Notes under the pieces: model-generated
What the model saw: the letters and a program-made list of their open reading frames with translations, nothing else
Database searches by the model: none
Told to the model about the DNA's origin: nothing
Assembly (NCBI RefSeq): GCF_001953875.1
Contig: NZ_MQUR01000027.1
Span: 1 to 64,000, forward strand
Reading direction: 5' to 3'
From: Streptomyces amritsarensis
GTDB taxonomy: Bacteria > Actinomycetota > Actinomycetes > Streptomycetales > Streptomycetaceae
Length of the DNA stretch: 64,000 nt
In this document: piece by piece, positions 33,897-41,342 of the stretch
How the letters are laid out: each line of letters opens with the position of its first letter
How positions within the stretch are numbered: position 1 is the stretch's first letter
Made by a program: the position numbers and the translations under genes

Positions 33897-34577
33897 TTGG
33901 ATGAGCGCGTGACTGTCTATGACGTGGCCCGCCGCCTCCCCTCCATCGCCGACCTGCGGGACCTGTGCCGTTCGCTGGCGATGCTCGATGCGATCCTGAG
34001 CCCGGACTGGGAAAGCCGGTACCACTCCTTCAACGCGGCTTGGGCCGACGGTGAGGAGATGGCCTCGATGCGCAACGGGTCGGGGGACGAGTATTCCATC
34101 GTGTTCTCGGCGGCCGGGGTCTATGTGCGCGGCTTCTGCCATGAGTCTCCGATGAGCCCATATGGCAACGATGGCGAGCCGTGGCCGGGAGTGATCGACG
34201 AGGTCCCCGAGCTCTTCAGGCCCTTCGTCGAGGAGGCGGCGTTCACCGACGAGGACGACGTACCGGTCGTGACAGCCTGCTTGTGGCGAGGAGCGACGGA
34301 CGATCGGTGGCACCATGGCACGTTGGAGTTCCCCGAGGATGCTGTCGATCCCGATGGTGCGACGAGCCTGTTCGAGCTCCTGGTCGACCGTTCGCCGGAA
34401 GCGTTCCAGCGCTTTGCCGAGGACTATTACGAGGTCTCCGTGGACCTGGGGGCAGTGAGCCACGTGCTTGCCCTGCGGCCGCTGAGTCAGGAGCTTGTGT
34501 CCCTGCTGAACTCTGAGGTCAGCCTGACGGACCTGGCTCATGACATCTCCGAGATCGGCTATCCGCGGTCAAGCTAG
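33897..34577 (+). CDS. Unrecognised acidic protein, Streptomyces-typical
   Basis: I chose TTG 33897 because GGAGG lies 7 bases upstream; GTG 33909 is the alternative. The 226-residue protein begins MDERVTVYDVARRLPSIADL and contains AMLDAILSPDWESRYHSFN, GEEMASMRNGSGDEYSIVFS, GFCHESPMSPYGNDGEPWPG and PEAFQRFAEDYYEVSVDL. I recall close relatives across Streptomyces with no named domain. The acidic, single-domain character with a conserved MRNGSGDEYSIVF core is reminiscent of immunity or SMI1-like proteins, but that is speculation. Codon use is less G/C-biased than in most neighbours. Stand-alone gene. Confidence 0.75.
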   Translation: MDERVTVYDVARRLPSIADLRDLCRSLAMLDAILSPDWESRYHSFNAAWADGEEMASMRNGSGDEYSIVFSAAGVYVRGFCHESPMSPYGNDGEPWPGVIDEVPELFRPFVEEAAFTDEDDVPVVTACLWRGATDDRWHHGTLEFPEDAVDPDGATSLFELLVDRSPEAFQRFAEDYYEVSVDLGAVSHVLALRPLSQELVSLLNSEVSLTDLAHDISEIGYPRSS

Positions 34578-34927
34578 GAGCCAGCCAGGACGGCAGTTGG
34601 CGGTACAGGCCTCGATTGCTGCGGACAAGTGGTTGGCGTGGGTGTCGAGCGTGCGCTTGAGAGCTGTGTAGCCGTGCTGCTTCGTGTGTGAGGTAGTGTC
34701 GCCCCGGTCACTCCGGGCTGCAGGTGGACAGGGGGCGAGTCGCTGCTCGCGTTTGGTGACCTGCGCCCAGACGTAGATTCCCGCTCCGTGGACCCCTCGC
34801 AGCCCCTCCGAAGCGTGATACGGAAAGCCGCGATCTCCCGCGATGGGCGCGGTCGCCCGCCCGGCCCACGGCGCAGCCTGGCTTTTCGCGAGCGGGCCGA
34901 CATGAGTGGCGCCGGCGCGGACAAGCG
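34578..34927. other. Gene-free stretch with antisense open frame
   Basis: About 350 bp. A 125-residue minus-strand frame (34569-34946) is open but overlaps the stop of the previous gene, has no ribosome site and no recognisable family. I do not call it. Confidence 0.4.
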
Positions 34928-35995
34928 GTGGGTATGACACGTCCACCGAAGCAAGGCCATGGCGGCGACCCCCGGCGTGCCGCCATAACCGACACCGAGC
35001 CCGGCCAGGACGCCGGGGCGGGCCCGGACGCCCTGGTCGAGGAGAGGGCTCCTGACCGGCCTGCCGAGCTGCCCGCCCGTGCCTGGAAGGCGGTCCTGCG
35101 AGGCACGGCGGAGGAGTTCCGCGACGACGAGCTGGCCGACCGGGCCGCGGCCCTGACCTACTACGGGGTGCTGGCGGTCTTCCCCGCCCTCCTGGTCCTC
35201 GTCTCGCTGCTGGGCCTGGCGGGCGAGGCGACGGCGGGGCGGGTGCTGGACAACCTCCAGCACCTGGCTCCCGACTCCGCCCAGGACGTGATCAGGGATG
35301 CCGTCGGACAGCTGCAGGGCCGCAGCGGCGTCGGGTCGCTGATTGCGGTCGTCGGCCTCGTCGTGGCGACCTGGTCGGCCTCCGGCTACGTCGCCGCGTT
35401 CATCCGGTCCGCGAACGCCGTTTACGACATTCCCGAAGGGCGCCCGGTGTGGAAGGTGCTGCCGTTGCGCCTGGCCCTTACCGTCACGCTGATGGTCCTC
35501 GCCTGTGCGGGCGCGCTGATCGTGGTGTTCACCGGCGGCCTGGCCCGGCAGGCAGGCGCGGCCCTGGGGATCGGCGACAGCGGCCTGACGCTGTGGTCGA
35601 TCGCGAAATGGCCGGCTCTCGTCGTCCTCGTCACGGTCATGATCGCGCTGCTGTACTGGGCGGCGCCGAACGCCAAGGGCCGTGGGATGAAGTGGGTGAC
35701 GCCGGGCAGCTTCCTGGCCCTGCTGATCTGGTCGCTCGCCTCGGCCGGTTTCGCGTTTTACGTCGCGAACTTCGGTTCGTACAACAAGACGTACGGTGCC
35801 GTCGCCGGGGTCGTCGTCTTCCTGGTCTGGCTGTGGATCACCAATCTCGCGATCCTCCTGGGGCTGGAGTTCGACGCGGAACTGTCCCGGCAGCGAGCGA
35901 CGGCCGGGGGGTTGCCGGAGGGCGAGGAGCCCTACGTCCGGCCGCGCGACACCCGTGCCTGGAACGCGGAGGCCCGCCGGCGCATGGAGCGGTGA
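34928..35995 (+). CDS. YihY/BrkB-family inner membrane protein
   Basis: GTG 34928 gives 355 residues and ATG 34934 two fewer; neither has a clear ribosome site. After a ~50-residue charged N-terminus the protein has the YihY pattern: EFRDDELADRAAALTYYGVL, then membrane helices (AVFPALLVLVSLLGLAG, SLIAVVGLVVATWSASGYVA, RLALTVTLMVLACAGALIVV, WPALVVLVTVMIALLYW, FLALLIWSLASAGFAFYVA, VVVFLVWLWITNLAILLGLE). The conserved NFGSYNKTYGAVAG lies before the last helix. The family was once called ribonuclease BN in error; the true role is unknown, probably transport. It heads an envelope operon with the holin-X and DUF3618 genes. Confidence 0.88.
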   Translation: MGMTRPPKQGHGGDPRRAAITDTEPGQDAGAGPDALVEERAPDRPAELPARAWKAVLRGTAEEFRDDELADRAAALTYYGVLAVFPALLVLVSLLGLAGEATAGRVLDNLQHLAPDSAQDVIRDAVGQLQGRSGVGSLIAVVGLVVATWSASGYVAAFIRSANAVYDIPEGRPVWKVLPLRLALTVTLMVLACAGALIVVFTGGLARQAGAALGIGDSGLTLWSIAKWPALVVLVTVMIALLYWAAPNAKGRGMKWVTPGSFLALLIWSLASAGFAFYVANFGSYNKTYGAVAGVVVFLVWLWITNLAILLGLEFDAELSRQRATAGGLPEGEEPYVRPRDTRAWNAEARRRMER

Positions 35996-36094
35996 CCGCG
36001 TGACCAGGTGACCGGGCGCACGAGCGGGTGCGGGGTCGAATCCCGGGTAGGCGCGCCTCGACAAGGCGTGCGCATCGTGAAGGGGATACTCGGC

Positions 36095-36508
36095 ATGAGC
36101 ACGATAGAGCGGCAGACCCACACGGCCGATGAATCCGTGAGCGTGCTCGTCTCGCGCGCTTCGCGACAGATCTCGGAACTGCTCCGGGAGGAGATGCACC
36201 TGGCGCGGGCGGAAATGACCCAGAAGGGCAAGCGCTTCGGCAAGGGCGGCGGCCTCTTCGGCGGGGCGGGCCTGCTCGGATTCCTGGCAGCCCAGGCGTT
36301 GACGGTGACCGGTATCGCAGCCCTCGCGCTGGTCCTCCCGCTGTGGGCCTCGGCCCTGATCGTCGCGGGGGTGCTGGCAGTCGTCGCCGCGGTGCTGGCC
36401 CTGGCGGGCAAGAAGCAGGTGGCCGACGCCGGCGCCCCCGTACCGGCGCGGACCATCGACAGTGTCAAGACCGACCTGGCCGTGATGAGGGAGAAGGCAC
36501 ACCGATGA
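36095..36508 (+). CDS. Actinobacterial holin-X / DUF1469 membrane protein
   Basis: The 137-residue protein (ATG 36095) has an amphipathic N-terminus (SVLVSRASRQISELLREEMH, LARAEMTQKGKRFGKGG) and two hydrophobic helices (LLGFLAAQALTVTGIAALAL, SALIVAGVLAVVAAVLALAG). This is the phage-holin-superfamily-6 (holin-X) type that Streptomyces encode next to DUF3618 and YihY genes. Despite the name, no phage context is present. The stop overlaps the next start by 4 bp (ATGA). It likely acts in membrane architecture. Confidence 0.88.
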   Translation: MSTIERQTHTADESVSVLVSRASRQISELLREEMHLARAEMTQKGKRFGKGGGLFGGAGLLGFLAAQALTVTGIAALALVLPLWASALIVAGVLAVVAAVLALAGKKQVADAGAPVPARTIDSVKTDLAVMREKAHR

Positions 36509-36885
36509 ACCGGCAATCCGACCAACCCGACGGACCCGACCGCCCCGACGAACCGCGACCCGAAGGCGGCACGCCCACCCCCGACGAGCTGCGCGCGCAG
36601 GTGGAGCGCACGCGTGACGAACTGGGGCAGACCATAGAGGCGCTGGCCGACAAGGCGGACGTCACGGCGCAGGCCAAGGAGAAGGCCGCGCACGTCGCCG
36701 ACAGGATCCACGAGACGGCCGCGCACGCGGCCCAGCGGGTGAAGGACGCGACTCCGGACCCGGTGCTGGACAAGGCGGGGCAGGCTGCCACGGCGGCACG
36801 CGCCAACCCCAAGCCGCTGCTCATCGCCTGCTGCGCCGCCCTGGTCGTCTTCCTGCTGGCACGGCGCGGCTGCCGGCATCGGTGA
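36505..36885 (+). CDS. DUF3618 protein
   Basis: The 126-residue protein starts with the ATG overlapping the previous stop. Its core is the DUF3618 signature TPDELRAQVERTRDELGQTI, EALADKADVTAQAKEKA, followed by a helical HVADRIHETAAHAAQRVKDA and a single C-terminal membrane helix (PLLIACCAALVVFLLARRG). It is a tail-anchored coiled protein, always partnered with the holin-X gene in actinobacteria; function unknown. Translational coupling implies a complex with holin-X. Confidence 0.88.
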   Translation: MNRQSDQPDGPDRPDEPRPEGGTPTPDELRAQVERTRDELGQTIEALADKADVTAQAKEKAAHVADRIHETAAHAAQRVKDATPDPVLDKAGQAATAARANPKPLLIACCAALVVFLLARRGCRHR

Positions 36886-37641
36886 CAGGCCCGTGCGGTG
36901 ACGGGCCCCTGACTGCGGTGCTCGCAGCCGAACGAGTAGAGCGCTGATCCCCCTCGCCGATCCGGCGGTGGCAGCCCGGTCGGCGCAGCGCCCGGCACCG
37001 GCACCCGCGCCCGTAGGCGGATCAGGATTCTGTGTCGCACGACGCGTAGCTGCCGGACGGCGACACAGGCGGCAGGACCGGCAGGGCCGGCAGGTCCGCA
37101 GAGCCCTGCCGGCCCTCGCGCCTACGGCGTGTCACCGGCGGGACGGGCAGAGGCCTGGCAGGACAGCGCCGGAAGTGCAAGGCGCGGCGTCAGCGGGGGC
37201 ACGGCCTGCGGCCGAACCAGCTGCCGCGGCTTCGGGTGCGCCGACCGTCGACGGCCCCGTTGTCGGCCCGTGCGGCCGGTTACGGCGCGACCGCACCGCA
37301 AGCGGCGTCGCGATCCCGTCGAGCCCGTGCGCAACGCCGGACCGAACGCTGGCGGCGAGCACACCCCCAGAGTCGGGCCCGGGGCAGGAGATACCCCCGG
37401 GCGATGGGTGGGGCGCCGAGCCGGTGGCCCACAGGGTACGGCCGAAAGGGCGGCGCCGGACACGCCCGGCGCATGGCATCCCACCCGGCACGCGACGCGG
37501 CCACAGGCCCTGCCGGGGCGCGGGCCCTCCACCCCGCCACACTCCATCCCGTAGTCGAAATGATGCGGAAGGTGACTGCCTGTGTCAGCGTGGTGGAGGG
37601 AATCCTCGGAACCCTCACCCCGTCAGAAGGAGCCTGCCGTC
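36886..37641. other. 755-bp gene-poor stretch with a hairpin
   Basis: Both strands have long open frames (37122-37547 and 37129-37554) purely because of G/C bias; none has a start site or domain. At 37030-37068 the 9-bp inverted repeat CTGTGTCGC ... GCGACACAG encloses a 21-base loop, beyond the DUF3618 gene. Nothing else is recognisable. Confidence 0.45.
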
Positions 37642-37812
37642 ATGGGCGGAATGAAGGACAAGCGCCAGGAACCGGCCAAGAGCCGCGAGGAGCAGCAGCG
37701 TCCTCGGCGCCCGGGACTGGACCCGGTGCATCCCGAGCCCCGCCGCCCGTCCCGTGGGCCGGGCCGCGAGGTCGAGCCCTCCGAAGAGGGCCTGCGCGGC
37801 GAAACCGTCTGA
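37642..37812 (+). CDS. Small basic-acidic hydrophilic protein
   Basis: ATG 37642 follows AAGGAG, giving 56 residues with a charge-rich disordered sequence: MKDKRQEPAKSREEQQRPRR, HPEPRRPSRGPGREVEPSEE and a final RGETV. No domain or signal peptide. It is a plausible stress-type small protein of the kind common in Streptomyces, bounded by a strong terminator 48 bp after its stop. A real gene is likely but not certain. Confidence 0.6.
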   Translation: MGGMKDKRQEPAKSREEQQRPRRPGLDPVHPEPRRPSRGPGREVEPSEEGLRGETV

Positions 37813-37859
37813 CCCGGAGCGGCAGAGCATCCGCTCCCGAGCAACACCCCACGCACGCA

Positions 37860-37897
37860 GGGCCCGGCCGGAGCCTGTAGTCACCCCGGCCGGGCCC
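37860..37897. terminator. Strong terminator hairpin
   Basis: A perfect 12-bp stem (GGGCCCGGCCGG and complement) with a 14-base loop lies 47 bp after the small protein gene and before the aquaporin gene. Confidence 0.8.
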
Positions 37898-38079
37898 TGT
37901 CACATCCGCGTCGGCTCCGCCGAACGGGCGGCAGGACGAGGGAGGAACGAGCCAACCGCAGTCGGGCATCACTGCGCAGGGCCCGCCGTCCCTCGCGCGG
38001 AGCGGGCCCGCCGTGCGGTCAGACAGAGGACTCGGGGCAGTTCGAAGCCGGTCTTCGGCCCGGCGGGAAGCAGGCATCC

Positions 38080-38940
38080 ATGACGGAGCGCCTCAAGGGA
38101 TCGGGCCTGACCGGCGAGCTCTTCGCCGAGTTCACCGGCACCATGATCCTCATCCTGTTCGGCTGTGGTGTGGTGGCCCAGGTGGTCGCCGGCGGAGCCC
38201 TCACGGATCCGGCCGGGGGCCTCGGGAACCACGACAGCATCGCTTGGGCCTGGGGTCTCGGAGTGACTCTGGGCGTCTATGTCGCGGCGAGGCTGAGCGG
38301 TGCTCACCTCAATCCGGCGGTGACCGTCGCGCTGGCCGCGTTCAAGGGCTTCCCGTGGAAGAAGGTGGCACCCTACGCGCTGGCCCAGCTGGCCGGCGCG
38401 TTCGTGGCCGCCCTCATCGTCCGCTGGAACTACACCGAGGCGTTGGCCAAAGCCGACCCCGGCCACACCATCAAGACGCAGGGCGTCTTCTCGACGCTTC
38501 CGGCCAACGGGAACACGAACCTGCCGGTGACCGAGTGGGGCGCACTGCGCGACCAGATCATCGGCACCGCCATCCTGCTCCTGCTGATCTTCGCCGTGAC
38601 GGACCTGCTGGGCACGCCGCCCGGCGCCAACCTCGCCCCGTTCATCGTCGGACTGATCGTCGTGGCGATCGGCATGGCGTGGGGCACCAACGCCGGCTAC
38701 GCGATCAACCCGGCCCGTGACCTCGGCCCCCGCCTGGCAAGCTTCCTCACCGGATACGGCGGGGCGTGGCGAGACCAGTACGGGCAGCTCTACTTCTGGG
38801 TCCCGATCGTCGGGCCCTTCATCGGCGGTGTGCTCGGAGCGGGTCTCTACAAGGTGCTCATCGGCCGGTTCCTGCCGGACGCCGAAGCGGAGCCGCCCGG
38901 GCTCGTTCCGGAACCAGAACCGGAGCCGGAGAAGAGCTGA
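38080..38940 (+). CDS. MIP-family aquaporin / glycerol facilitator
   Basis: The 286-residue channel (ATG 38080) has six membrane helices and both half-pore motifs: HLNPAVTV (helix B) and AINPARDLGPR (helix E). The NPARD form with the downstream GPR and the Asp after the second NPA is the glycerol-facilitator (GlpF) subtype rather than the strict water channels, so glycerol or small polyols are likely. The long loop with YTEALAKADPGHTIKTQGVF and the Pro/Glu-rich C-terminal tail (EPEPEPEKS) are typical of Streptomyces GlpF. No glpK or glpD lies beside it. The start is supported by a GGAAG upstream. Confidence 0.92.
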   Translation: MTERLKGSGLTGELFAEFTGTMILILFGCGVVAQVVAGGALTDPAGGLGNHDSIAWAWGLGVTLGVYVAARLSGAHLNPAVTVALAAFKGFPWKKVAPYALAQLAGAFVAALIVRWNYTEALAKADPGHTIKTQGVFSTLPANGNTNLPVTEWGALRDQIIGTAILLLLIFAVTDLLGTPPGANLAPFIVGLIVVAIGMAWGTNAGYAINPARDLGPRLASFLTGYGGAWRDQYGQLYFWVPIVGPFIGGVLGAGLYKVLIGRFLPDAEAEPPGLVPEPEPEPEKS

Positions 38941-38947
38941 CCCCGGA

Positions 38948-38976
38948 CGGGACGGACCGGTCCGCCGACCGTCCCG
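38948..38976. terminator. Hairpin after the aquaporin gene
   Basis: CGGGACGG pairs with CCGTCCCG (8 bp, 13-base loop) directly beyond the aquaporin stop. Confidence 0.5.
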
Positions 38977-39768
38977 ACCGGAGCCCCGCCCGCGGCATCC
39001 CGGGGACGACCGCCGCCCGGGTCCCGCACCGGGCGCCGCGGTTCCCGGCCCCGTGACGCCGGGAGCGGATGCGATGTCGAGGAGCACCGTGCCGGCCGAG
39101 GGCCGGGGGATGACGTGGCTGCTCCTCGCGGAAACGCTCCTGGCGCGATCGCCGCCTGCCGACACGACCCTCCTCGTGGAGCAGTGCCGGGGAACGGCCC
39201 GAGCTGAGCCCGAGGTCTCCGCGCGGTACTTCGCTTCCTACGGGGAGCACCCGCACCAGGCTGCGGGTGCTCCCCGGGCTCGTGCTGACCGACGAAGAGT
39301 GCGGGCACCACACGTTCACCGCGCCCTGCCCCGCGATCGGTGCTGACGCTCGCGGAGGACTTCGACCGGTGCGCTCGTGACCTTCGAGACCTCGTCGTCG
39401 ACGGCGGCAAGGAGTGCGTGCAGAAGCACCTCGCCGCTCCGCGAGCCGATCCGGGCACAGAGACGGAGGGCGTGACATGTGGGTCGTCCCGGCAGGCCGG
39501 CCGGCCTCGTCGTAGTTCCCACACCTGCGTCGATCTTCGACGCGGCGGCGCGCACGGGGACAGTCGCCCCCCGGCCCGGCATGCCGACGACCGTCGCCTT
39601 TTCCGATCCAGGACTCGACACCTTCGCCTGCCCCGAGTGGGAGTACGTCACTGAGTCGGAAGCTCGGAATTGCGCGGTGCCGACACCACCGCGCCCCCTG
39701 CCGCCCGCCCCCGGCACCGCGGGCGGCCCAGTATCGGCCGGACTGCCGTCCGAGCCGCCCCCGGCCCG
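38977..39768. other. Gene-poor stretch with a long hairpin
   Basis: About 790 bp without a supportable gene. At 39242-39275 a perfect 14-bp inverted repeat (GGGGAGCACCCGCA and complement) with a 6-base loop CCAGGC is the most stable hairpin seen in this part of the window; no gene end is near enough to explain it. Plus-strand fragments such as TFACPEWEYVTESEARNC (near 39620-39670) look protein-like but are too short and broken to assign. Confidence 0.5.
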
Positions 39769-39953
39769 CCCCACGGCACGGTTCTCCACCACCCAGCGGC
39801 GGCGGACCAGCCGCTGCCAGGACTCGGCACCCTTGCGCGCGATGCGGAGCCTGGGCCGGACACCGGAGGCCTCTGCCGCCACGTGCCGCCCGAGGCTGCC
39901 ACGAAGATGATCGCTGTCAACGCCTCATCCCCCGACCGATGACGGCCCCCCAC
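39769..39953 (-). mobile_element. Scar of an IS5-type transposase
   Basis: The minus strand carries two pieces of an IS5-group DDE transposase in different frames. The N-terminal motif DEALTAIIFVAASGGTWRQ (39852-39935) corresponds to the usual AIIFVATSGCTWRQLPP. The C-terminal motif PRLRIARKGAESWQRLVRRR (39769-39882) with WVVE, normally around the catalytic Glu, follows. The ~130 residues between them, including the first two catalytic Asp, are missing. No terminal inverted repeats or target duplication are discernible, so this is an old remnant. Confidence 0.75.
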
Positions 39954-40068
39954 CCTCCGGAACCCTCACCGCGGCCGGTGGAACCACGCGCCGGCCCGAT
40001 CGTCAAGTCCCGAGTCATCGGAACATGACCCCGCATTCCACGGTCGTGCCTACTTGAAGCACGAGCCG

Positions 40069-40084
40069 CACCGGAAAACCGGTG
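40069..40084 (+). promoter_or_regulatory. Small hairpin in the leader of the His-rich protein gene
   Basis: CACCGG-AAAA-CCGGTG forms a perfect 6-bp stem with an AAAA tetraloop, 33 bases before the start codon, upstream of the strong site TAGGAG. A GGAAC-N16-CGGT pair (40020-40044) just upstream resembles an ECF-type promoter, which is tentative. Confidence 0.45.
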
Positions 40085-40116
40085 ACCGAAAAGGCTCCTT
40101 CACGTAGGAGAAAAAT

Positions 40117-40725
40117 ATGAAGCGCAACCACGACAACCCCCAGGAAAAGCGTTCCTCGAAGCGCGGCCTCCGTCTCTCCATAGTCGCCGCCTCGGCCGTG
40201 GTGGTCGCCGGAGGTGTACTTCTTCCGGCCACCGGGGCGATGGCGGCCGGTATGCCCGAATCCTCAGCGGTGACGGTGGTCGCCCATCACGACAACCACC
40301 ACAAGCACAAGCACAAGCACAAGCACCACAACCACCACAAGCACGACCACCACAAGCACTGCAAGCACGACCACCACAAGCACTGCAAGCACCACAACGA
40401 AGGCAAGGGGCACGAATCGAAGGGCGGGACCGGCGGCAACGGCGGTCCCGGCGGCAACGGCGGGGCCAAGGGCGGCAACGGCGGTCCCGGCGGCAACGGT
40501 GGTGAGACCGGCGGCACCGGCGGTCGCGGAGGCGACGGCGGAGTCGAGGGCGGTGACGGCGGTCGCGGTGGCGACGGCGGCACCGGCGGTCGCGGAGGCG
40601 ACGGCAAAGTCGAGGGCGGCGACGGCGGTCGCGGTGGCAACGGTGGTGAGACCGGCGGCACCGGCGGTCGCGGTGGCGACGGCGGAGTCAAGGGCGGCGA
40701 CGGCGGAGCCGGTGGCGATGCCTGA
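40117..40725 (+). CDS. Secreted His/Lys-rich and Gly-rich repeat protein (first of a trio)
   Basis: The start ATG 40117 has AGGAG. Residues 1-44 form a signal peptide (KRSSKRGLRLSIVAASAVVV ... ATGAMA). Residues ~55-100 contain more than 20 histidines with Lys, Asp and two Cys in an alternating HHKH/DHHKHC pattern. Residues ~100-202 are an almost pure GGxGG array (GGTGG, GGNGG, GGRGG, GGDGG). No Pfam-like domain is recognised. The His tract should bind Zn, Cu or Ni; the Gly array resembles PGRS-like or glycine-rich structural proteins. The DNA repeats have a 144-bp period (unit at 40492 recurs at 40636). There is no LPxTG-type sorting signal. The function is unknown; extracellular metal binding is the main hypothesis. 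Confidence 0.85.
   Translation: MKRNHDNPQEKRSSKRGLRLSIVAASAVVVAGGVLLPATGAMAAGMPESSAVTVVAHHDNHHKHKHKHKHHNHHKHDHHKHCKHDHHKHCKHHNEGKGHESKGGTGGNGGPGGNGGAKGGNGGPGGNGGETGGTGGRGGDGGVEGGDGGRGGDGGTGGRGGDGKVEGGDGGRGGNGGETGGTGGRGGDGGVKGGDGGAGGDA
40430..40720 (+). repeat. Gly-codon repeat array with 144-bp superperiod
   Basis: The 38-base segment starting at 40492 recurs exactly at 40636, within a longer region of 9-18 bp imperfect GGCGGC(A/T/C) repeats. It is translated as GGxGG. The internal duplication indicates recent slippage or unequal exchange. Confidence 0.85.
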
Positions 40726-40753
40726 CCCGGGCGACGGCAACGCCTGACAGCCG

Positions 40754-40792
40754 ACGGCGGGGGGAAGGGCTGAGCCCCTTCACCCCCGCCGT
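40754..40792 (+). terminator. Hairpin between first and second gene of the secreted trio
   Basis: A 16-bp stem (ACGGCGGGGGGAAGGG and its complement) with a single bulged A and a 6-base loop lies 28 bp after the first stop and 36 bp before the next start, so it could attenuate rather than end transcription. Confidence 0.7.
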
Positions 40793-40828
40793 TCCACCCC
40801 GTTGTCCTCGTCCACCGAGAGGCGCCCC

Positions 40829-41278
40829 ATGTCCAAGAAGTTGCGGCACCGAGCGATCGCCCTGGCGGCGGCCGTGGCAGCCGCCGCTGCTGCCGCCGGC
40901 ACCGCCCGTGCCCTGCCCGTCCACCCGCCTTCGTCCCTTCCCGCATCCGCGGCGTTCGGCCCCCTCGGCTCCCCTGAGTGCGGCTCGGGCGGCGAAGGCG
41001 GCAGAGGTGGCGACGGCGGACAGGACGGCAGCCCCGGCCGACCCGGTGAGCCCGGCAAGCCCGGCACCCATGAATGCACCCGGTACAGCGACCTGCCGGA
41101 CAAACCCAAGGCGAAACTCACCGTGGCCGACAAGGTCCGCGTGGTGCTGGTCCTGATGAACGACGGTGCGACCGAGGCGCAAATCGCCGAGAAGTACAAG
41201 ATGTCGCCGGACACGGTCAGGCTCTGGAAAAAGGCCTACCTGAAGCGTGACTGGCCCGTGCTGATGAATGATTCCTGA
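40829..41278 (+). CDS. Secreted protein with collagen-like segment and transposase-type HTH
   Basis: ATG 40829 (GAGAGG upstream) gives 149 residues. The first ~37 residues are a signal peptide (KKLRHRAIALAAAVAAAAAA ... ARA). A Gly-rich stretch (SGGEGGRGGDGGQDGSPGRP, GEPGKPG) has Gly-X-Y collagen-like steps. The last ~55 residues (KLTVADKVRVVLVLMNDGAT, EAQIAEKYKMSPDTVRLWKK, AYLKRDWP) form a homeodomain-like helix-turn-helix of the IS3/IS630 transposase OrfA type. An HTH behind a Sec signal is very unusual. It may be a genuine exported helical domain or a fusion scar. The first part matches its neighbours in design, suggesting functional linkage. Confidence 0.82.
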   Translation: MSKKLRHRAIALAAAVAAAAAAAGTARALPVHPPSSLPASAAFGPLGSPECGSGGEGGRGGDGGQDGSPGRPGEPGKPGTHECTRYSDLPDKPKAKLTVADKVRVVLVLMNDGATEAQIAEKYKMSPDTVRLWKKAYLKRDWPVLMNDS

Positions 41279-41342
41279 AGCTTCGAAACCCTCACCCTTC
41301 CCGCCCCTGTACTTCGGCACGATCGAAAGGCAATGGATTCTC

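Noticed and set aside
34569..34946. 125-codon minus-strand frame
   Set aside because: No ribosome site, overlaps the neighbouring stop and has no recognised domain; kept as gene-free DNA.
36030..36052. GGGGTCGAATCCCGGG, resembling a tRNA T-arm
   Set aside because: No acceptor, D- or anticodon arm can be folded around it, and it lies just upstream of the holin-X gene.
37122..37554. Overlapping long frames on both strands
   Set aside because: Products are Arg/Pro/Gly-rich without start sites or domains, as expected of random high-GC DNA.
40430..40720. Regular short repeats that could suggest a CRISPR array
   Set aside because: Repeats are translated as GGxGG in a protein with signal peptide; there are no unique spacers or constant repeat length.
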